Below are positions 6,625-9,766 of a DNA stretch of 9,766 nt, piece by piece; positions within the stretch are counted from its first letter, which is position 1, and each line of letters starts with the position of its first letter. Origin of the DNA: CAHJXF01 sp038240015 (GTDB taxonomy: Bacteria > Pseudomonadota > Gammaproteobacteria > Burkholderiales > Burkholderiaceae_D). Where the stretch lies: positions 1-9,766 of the forward strand of contig JBBSEF010000100.1 of assembly GCA_038240015.1 (NCBI GenBank), in the 5' to 3' direction. The notes beneath the pieces were generated by a model. The model did no database searches. It had not been told where the DNA came from and was given only the letters and a program-made list of their open reading frames with translations. Position numbers and translations under genes: made by a program.

Positions 6625-7740
6625 TCAATTCAGTCGAACCTGAAAACTCACCACACGCGTAACCGGCGCCACCAGCGCGCCGAGGCCGACCTCGATCGCA
6701 CTGCCCGTGAATCGACCCGCATCGGCGTCGGCCTGATCGGTCAACACCGCACCGTCGAGCCTGAGACTGCCGGGGACATAAGTGCTGTTGGCCGGGATCG
6801 TGTCGGCGAGCAAACTGTTGACGGTCGAGCCGCTGCCCTTGATCTCGAGCCGCAACGTGTATGTCACGATGCTTCCGGGCAAAGCGACCGAACCGCCTGA
6901 AGGATTCGCGACCGTCTGACTCTTGGTGACCACCGGTTGCGCTTGCGCAACGAGGTAGCCGTTCTGCGCCACCGCGACTCCCCGCGATGCACCGATCACG
7001 ACGTCCGATCCGCCCGCACCCTTGCCCGCGATGGTCGTGCCCGCGGGGCCGGTGCCGATCGCTGCTTGCGCCGTCAGCGCAGCCAGTCCGACGTCGTTGT
7101 TCGCTCGGCCCGAGGGAATGTCGGAGACCACGAACACCGTGACCGACTGGTCGGGCGCGATCAGCGGATCGTTGAGCCCGTTCGCATCGTCCTGATCGAC
7201 GCTCGGGTCGTAGACGCCGTTGCCGTTGGTGTCGATCACGAGCTTGCCGAACGCAGGATCGAACTGATCGCCCGCGAGCGCGGCATTGACCGACAGTCGA
7301 AATTTCTGCGAGCCGTTGCCGGTATTGGTGACCGCGAACGTCAACACGCGCGCGGCGTCCGGCGACGCGACCACGACGTTCGTGGCGTCCCTCTTTTGCA
7401 CGATGACGTTGAGCACCTCATCGACTCGAAAGCGGGAAGCGTTCGAGTCGACCCTCAGGCTTGCACCTGCCTGCACGTAGTCGAGTGTGGCTACGTTGCT
7501 GACCGTGGTGCCGGACGGCGTGCCTGCGGCCAGCGCCGAAGCGCTCACCGCGCAGGCGACACATGCGCCTGCGAGTCGGCCTCGCGCGCGCAACGATGCG
7601 CGCCTGCGCCGATGTGTTCCGACTGCGCGACACCCTGTCGCATCGCCCGTCGCACACGGCGCACTCGCATAGCAAGAACCCCGCGACTGCGGGGTTCCTG
7701 TTTCGAGCGACGGGTTGAGCGTGTGCAGATGGACGTTCAT
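6625..7740 (-). CDS. Secreted DUF11-type beta-sandwich protein with long N-terminal extension, 371 aa
   Basis: This is the first gene of the exported-protein cluster. From ATG at 7740 (GGTGA about seven bases upstream) the N-terminal region before the hydrophobic core is over 50 residues long, Cys/Ser/Gly-rich and ending in an Arg-rich stretch (44-55). The core LAGACVACAVSASALA (56-71) then gives an AxA site after A71. The mature protein starts with NVATLDY (82-88), has TFAVTNTGNGSQKF, the loop DTNGNGVYDP (170-179) followed by a second Asp-rich stretch DQDDANGLND (182-191), then TVFVVSDIPSGRANND (201-216), and a C-terminal DUF11 repeat ending VSFQVRLN. The order of motifs matches the 349-aa protein two genes downstream. 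A 9-bp hairpin lies in codons 15-22, so the true start could be further in, for example TTG at 7593, although no good ribosome site precedes that codon. Function is unknown; a surface subunit is inferred. Confidence 0.85.
   Translation of the reverse strand: MNVHLHTLNPSLETGTPQSRGSCYASAPCATGDATGCRAVGTHRRRRASLRARGRLAGACVACAVSASALAAGTPSGTTVSNVATLDYVQAGASLRVDSNASRFRVDEVLNVIVQKRDATNVVVASPDAARVLTFAVTNTGNGSQKFRLSVNAALAGDQFDPAFGKLVIDTNGNGVYDPSVDQDDANGLNDPLIAPDQSVTVFVVSDIPSGRANNDVGLAALTAQAAIGTGPAGTTIAGKGAGGSDVVIGASRGVAVAQNGYLVAQAQPVVTKSQTVANPSGGSVALPGSIVTYTLRLEIKGSGSTVNSLLADTIPANSTYVPGSLRLDGAVLTDQADADAGRFTGSAIEVGLGALVAPVTRVVSFQVRLN
7676..7697 (-). promoter_or_regulatory. Terminator-like hairpin inside the first codons of the 371-aa gene
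   Basis: Bases 7676-7684 (GAACCCCGC) and 7689-7697 (GCGGGGTTC) are perfect 9-bp inverted arms with a 4-nt loop GACT. The stem looks like intrinsic terminators common in Burkholderiaceae. In the minus direction it is followed by UUG-rich but not pure U sequence. It lies about 43-64 nt inside the reading frame called from 7740, so it may be an attenuator, or may mean that the coding region starts later and this is a 5' leader. Confidence 0.5.
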
Positions 7741-7813
7741 CGATGATCACCGACCCTTCGGGCTTGCCTTTCATTGGATGTTGGATGAGTCTTTGCATTT
7801 CGAATCACGCATC

Positions 7814-7835
7814 GGTCGGTGCGGGCCGGCCTTTT
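7814..7835 (+). terminator. Weak plus-strand terminator-like stem-loop
   Basis: GGTCGG (7814-7819) can pair with CCGGCC (7826-7831), one pair being U-G in RNA, around a 6-nt loop. It is followed by TTTT (7832-7835). The stem is short and no plus-strand gene ends nearby, so this may be coincidence. Confidence 0.2.
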
Positions 7836-7846
7836 GAACCGCGTCG

Positions 7847-7860
7847 ATACCGTTCGGTAT
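7847..7860. promoter_or_regulatory. Perfect palindrome ATACCG-TT-CGGTAT, possible operator
   Basis: Two perfect 6-bp arms flank a TT spacer. The shape resembles operators of TetR-family repressors in GC-rich proteobacteria, but no TetR gene is in this window. It lies about 110 bp upstream of the 371-aa gene, just downstream of the candidate FliA-like boxes, so a bound protein could block transcription of the DUF11 cluster. The regulator is unknown. Confidence 0.4.
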
Positions 7861-7865
7861 GCGCA

Positions 7866-7892
7866 GCAACGACATCCGGCGCGCAAACTTGA
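7866..7892 (-). promoter_or_regulatory. Weak FliA (sigma-28)-like promoter candidate for the DUF11 cluster
   Basis: On the minus strand TCAAGTTT (7892-7885) matches seven of eight bases of the sigma-28 -35 box TAAAGTTT. After 11 bases comes GTCGTTGC (7873-7866), which matches only about four of eight bases of the -10 box GCCGATAA. The spacing is right and the position, about 125 bp before the ATG at 7740, is reasonable, but the poor -10 box keeps confidence low. Confidence 0.22.
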
Positions 7893-7991
7893 GACCGCCC
7901 GACCCCGAACATCGACCGCGCGTCGGCGCAGAGCGCGACCGGATGGCCGGCAATGGGGTTGCAGCTCGTGGGAGGAAGCAGCATCGCCTGA

Positions 7992-8018
7992 AGCGAGCTT
8001 GGATCAGACCCGCTCGCT
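7992..8018 (-). terminator. Stem-loop after the fdsR-type gene
   Basis: AGCGAGC (7992-7998) and GCTCGCT (8012-8018) are perfect 7-bp arms around a 13-nt loop. It starts 17 bases past the stop codon at 8036 in the direction of transcription. No U-run follows, so it would be at best a 3'-end stabiliser or part of a Rho-dependent end. Confidence 0.25.
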
Positions 8019-8035
8019 GAAGCGTCAAGCGCGAT

Positions 8036-9133
8036 TCAAAGCGTCGCGTTCTTTCCGCCGAACGCATAGTTCGGGAAAGCGGCTTGCAAGGTGTCCACTT
8101 CACCGCAACGGTCCGCGGTGTATCCCGGCAACTCGTTCACGTACCGCCGATAGCTCTCACTGCGCAGCACGGCCAGCGTTGCTTGCAGTGGGCCGGTCGA
8201 CAATGACTCTTCGTCGCATATCAGGAAATAGCGCTCGCGCACCATCGGCAAGAAATCGAGCTTGAAGCGACGCGCCGGCGTTTCGATGCCGAAGCCCGTA
8301 TCGGCCATGCCGCTCGCGACGTAGGCAGCGACTGCCGCGTGGGTATATTCGCCATGCTCGTATCCCGCGATTCGCGACGCATCGACGCCCGCGCGTTCGA
8401 GCAGGCAATCGAGCAGAAAGCGCGTCCCCGATCCGAGTTGGCGATTGATAAAGCGCACGCCGCTTCGATCCAGATCGCGGATGTCGTAGATCTTCAGCGG
8501 ATTGCCGGGCGCGATCATCAGGCCCTGACGACGCGTGGCGATGTGGATGATGCGGCTTCGATCGACATCGAACCAGCGGACGTAGTGGTCGATCGCACGC
8601 GACTCGAGTTCGCCCTCGGGCACATGGAAGCCGGCGATTTCGCAAGCGCCATCGTGAAGCGACGCGACCGCCTCCTGACTGCCGACGTAGCTGCGCTCGA
8701 CCGCGACATCGCTGGCCGACAGGGTCTCGAGCAATTTCTCCACGGCGAAGCCGTGGGTCGAATGAACCCGCAAGATAGCGCGGTCGGAGATCAGCACGCG
8801 GCGGATCTCGACTTCGAGTTCCGAGGCCAACGATTCGAGTAGCGGAGTCAGGCGCGCCGCAATGCGATGGCCGGCCCACACCAGCTTCTCGGCCAGCGGA
8901 GTAAGCGTCGACCCCTTGCCGCGCTCCATGCGCAAGAGCGGCGCGCCGATACGCTGCTCGCCTTGCCGCACCAGGTTCCATGCATGCCGATACGATGCTC
9001 CGCTGTGTTTGCACGAGCCGCTCAGGCTGCCGTGCGACTGGACCTGCGCGAGCAATTCGAGCAGCCGCGGCGAGAGACTTTCGCCGTCGGCGTCGCTGAT
9101 GGTCCATCGCGGCGTGATCGAAACCTTGTGCAT
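8036..9133 (-). CDS. fdsR: FdsR-type transcriptional regulator: ModE-like HTH plus PBP-like effector domain, 365 aa
   Basis: This is a cytoplasmic DNA-binding regulator, probably of the divergent formate dehydrogenase operon. Residues 1-100 form a ModE/LysR-like winged helix: RLLELLAQVQSHGSLSGSCK (23-42), GASYRHAWNLV (45-55), then a wing with MERGKGSTLTPLAEKLV (69-85). Residues about 115-350 resemble the periplasmic-binding-protein-like domain found in molybdate-related and formate dehydrogenase regulators, with GSQEAVASLHDGACEIAGFH (151-170), RFINRQLGSGTRFLLD (227-242) and AAYVASGMADTGFGIETPAR (269-288). The reading frame continues upstream to GTG at 9181, but that codon lies in a 9-bp inverted repeat and lacks a ribosome site. 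ATG at 9133 gives the N-terminus MHKVSITPRW expected for the fold. In Ralstonia eutropha fdsR is known to have dual control of the fds operon; assignment here rests on domain layout and position next to fdsG. The ligand cannot be told from sequence. Confidence 0.8.
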   Translation of the reverse strand: MHKVSITPRWTISDADGESLSPRLLELLAQVQSHGSLSGSCKHSGASYRHAWNLVRQGEQRIGAPLLRMERGKGSTLTPLAEKLVWAGHRIAARLTPLLESLASELEVEIRRVLISDRAILRVHSTHGFAVEKLLETLSASDVAVERSYVGSQEAVASLHDGACEIAGFHVPEGELESRAIDHYVRWFDVDRSRIIHIATRRQGLMIAPGNPLKIYDIRDLDRSGVRFINRQLGSGTRFLLDCLLERAGVDASRIAGYEHGEYTHAAVAAYVASGMADTGFGIETPARRFKLDFLPMVRERYFLICDEESLSTGPLQATLAVLRSESYRRYVNELPGYTADRCGEVDTLQAAFPNYAFGGKNATL

Positions 9134-9146
9134 GCGGGTTTCCCGC
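9134..9146 (-). promoter_or_regulatory. Small hairpin touching the regulator start codon
   Basis: GCGGG (9134-9138) and CCCGC (9142-9146) are perfect arms around TTT, directly before ATG at 9133. In the mRNA the stem would cover the only Shine-Dalgarno-like bases (GGGA), which could keep translation of the regulator low. It may also be chance in GC-rich DNA. Confidence 0.3.
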
Positions 9147-9175
9147 TGGAGATCGAACAAGTGCTTTATGCTATC

Positions 9176-9198
9176 GGCCACATGTGTGGCATGTGGCC
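9176..9198. promoter_or_regulatory. Perfect 9-bp inverted repeat, candidate FdsR operator
   Basis: GGCCACATG (9176-9184) and CATGTGGCC (9190-9198) are perfect inverted arms separated by TGTGG. The site lies between the regulator and fdsG, centred about 21 bp upstream of the proposed fds -35 box, a position suited to an activator. It is also 43 bp or more upstream of the regulator ATG, where binding could repress the regulator's own gene. That the regulator binds here is inferred from symmetry and position. Confidence 0.55.
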
Positions 9199-9207
9199 TC
9201 GCTCATA

Positions 9208-9236
9208 TTGCGCAGAACAGAGTTATTTCGTACATT
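9208..9236 (+). promoter_or_regulatory. Candidate promoter of the fds operon
   Basis: TTGCGC (9208-9213) and TACATT (9231-9236) are separated by exactly 17 bases and resemble sigma-70 -35 and -10 boxes at about three and four of six positions. The expected start point is near 9243, some 54 bases before the fdsG start. The weak -35 box fits an activator-dependent promoter with the inverted repeat just upstream. Confidence 0.4.
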
Positions 9237-9241
9237 GCTTG

Positions 9242-9256
9242 ATGCTGACGCAGCAT
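9242..9256. promoter_or_regulatory. Second inverted repeat ATGCTG-ACG-CAGCAT at the fds promoter
   Basis: Perfect 6-bp arms with a 3-bp spacer lie right at the predicted transcription start of fds. It could be a second operator used for repression, or a small hairpin at the 5' end of the mRNA. Its sequence differs from the upstream 9-bp repeat, so it may be bound by a different protein or be chance. Confidence 0.3.
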
Positions 9257-9286
9257 ATCCGAGCGCGATAAGAGCGTCCACAAGAC

Positions 9287-9291
9287 AGGAG
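9287..9291 (+). promoter_or_regulatory. Ribosome binding site of fdsG
   Basis: AGGAG ends five bases before GTG at 9297. This strong site decides the start of fdsG at a GTG codon; no ATG with similar support lies nearby in that frame. Confidence 0.8.
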
Positions 9292-9296
9292 ACACC

Positions 9297-9766
9297 GTGT
9301 CCATTGGTTTAGGGCCATCGAGGTCCGGCAGTGCCCGGGCGATCATCGATCGCGTGCAAGCCCTGGTCGACGCACACCGAGGGCAACCCGGCGCGTTGAT
9401 GCCGTTGCTCCATGCGATTCAAGAAGCGGTCGGCTATGTCCCTTCCGATACGGTGGAGATCATCGCGACAGGCCTCAACCTGTCGCGCGCCGAAGTGCAT
9501 GGCGTGATCACGTACTACCACTTCTTTCGTCAGGCTCCGGCGGGAAGACACGTGGTGCAAGTGTGTCGTGCCGAATCGTGTCAGGCGCTCGGCGCCGATG
9601 CATTGATGGCGCACGCCGAGCAGGTGCTCGGATGCAAGTCGCATACGACGCGTGCCGATGGCGAGATCACGCTCGAGCCGGTGTATTGCCTGGGCATGTG
9701 CGCGTTGTCGCCCGCGATTCAGATCGACGATCGCCTGCATGCGCGCATGACGCCGCAGAAGCTCGA
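9297..9766 (+). CDS. fdsG: NAD-dependent formate dehydrogenase gamma subunit FdsG (3' end outside window)
   Basis: FdsG is the small [2Fe-2S] subunit of the soluble molybdenum-containing formate dehydrogenase, which oxidises formate to CO2 and passes electrons to NAD+ through FdsB. It is related to NuoE of complex I. The frame starts at GTG 9297 and gives 156 residues plus a partial codon, so little should be missing. The NuoE-like helical part holds ALMPLLHAIQEAVGYVPSD (33-51) and EVHGVITYYHFFR (66-78). The thioredoxin-like cluster domain carries the four expected ligands: C90 and C95 (VCRAESC) and C131 and C135 (YCLGMC). The gene is divergent from the fdsR-type regulator with a 163-bp spacer. 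By analogy with other fds operons fdsB, fdsA, fdsC and fdsD should follow beyond the right edge. Confidence 0.95.
   Translation, partial: MSIGLGPSRSGSARAIIDRVQALVDAHRGQPGALMPLLHAIQEAVGYVPSDTVEIIATGLNLSRAEVHGVITYYHFFRQAPAGRHVVQVCRAESCQALGADALMAHAEQVLGCKSHTTRADGEITLEPVYCLGMCALSPAIQIDDRLHARMTPQKL

Larger units (their letters stand above)
7741..8035. other. Intergenic region without a convincing gene, about 295 bp
   Basis: This lies between the stop of the fdsR-type gene and the start of the 371-aa DUF11 gene, both on the minus strand. Open frames across it on both strands are Arg/Ser-rich, lack a family resemblance and have no good ribosome site. It probably carries the promoter of the DUF11 cluster. 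Candidate elements within it (palindrome, FliA-like boxes, stem-loops) are listed separately. Confidence 0.6.

Noticed and set aside
1..7740. Chaperone-usher, autotransporter or TonB-dependent receptor reading of the cluster
   Set aside because: No pilus chaperone fold, no usher plug signature, no TonB box or plug domain and no autotransporter passenger-helix pattern could be seen in the sequence present; the C-terminal end is missing, so this is only a provisional rejection.
7771..8103. 110-residue minus-strand frame in the intergenic region
   Set aside because: Overlaps the 3' end of the regulator gene out of frame, Arg/Ser-rich, no ribosome site seen.
8157..9107. 316-residue minus-strand frame inside the regulator
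   Set aside because: Out of frame with the regulator, which shows a clear winged helix and effector domain; this alternative is Arg-rich nonsense.
9176..9256. Riboswitch for molybdenum cofactor ahead of fds
   Set aside because: The likely leader after the promoter is only about 50 nt, too short for the Moco/Tuco riboswitch class, and its conserved features were not recognised.
9309..9740. 143-residue minus-strand frame over fdsG
   Set aside because: Antisense shadow; the plus-strand frame has the four cluster cysteines and a strong ribosome site.

Overview
The window looks like a chromosomal piece of a GC-rich betaproteobacterium, most likely Burkholderiaceae (Paraburkholderia/Caballeronia/Burkholderia-like). 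This is inferred from GC-rich codon use, from a divergent fdsR/fdsG pair like that of Ralstonia/Cupriavidus, and from the protein styles; no rRNA or housekeeping marker is present to fix the genus.

Left three quarters (1-7740, all minus strand): four closely spaced genes for exported proteins, read right to left. In transcription order they are a 371-aa DUF11-type secreted protein with an unusually long N-terminus, a 160-aa small DUF11-like secreted protein, a 349-aa DUF11-type secreted protein paralogous to the first, and a giant protein whose first 1661 residues are in the window and whose 3' end lies beyond base 1. The giant protein has a signal peptide, several beta-sandwich modules, a Ser/Ala-rich linker and a long C-terminal region resembling an outer-membrane beta-barrel. 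Gaps of 15, 28 and 65 bp support one transcription unit. The 65-bp gap holds a strong hairpin just upstream of the giant gene. A plausible reading, which is inference, is a surface structure: small calcium-binding beta-sandwich subunits plus a large outer-membrane anchor or export platform. I know of no defined function for this family.

Middle (7741-8035): about 295 bp without a convincing gene. It holds a perfect ATACCG-TT-CGGTAT palindrome, a weak FliA (sigma-28)-like promoter candidate reading toward the DUF11 genes, and stem-loops of uncertain role.

Right (8036-9766): a minus-strand regulator with a ModE-type winged-helix N-terminus and a periplasmic-binding-protein-like effector domain (fdsR type), divergent from fdsG, the gamma subunit of NAD-dependent, molybdenum-containing formate dehydrogenase. 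fdsG runs off the right edge; fdsBACD is expected beyond it. The 163-bp divergent spacer carries a perfect 9-bp inverted repeat, a plausible plus-strand promoter and a second inverted repeat, a layout suited to control of both genes by the regulator.

No tRNA, rRNA, CRISPR array, insertion sequence or phage feature was seen.
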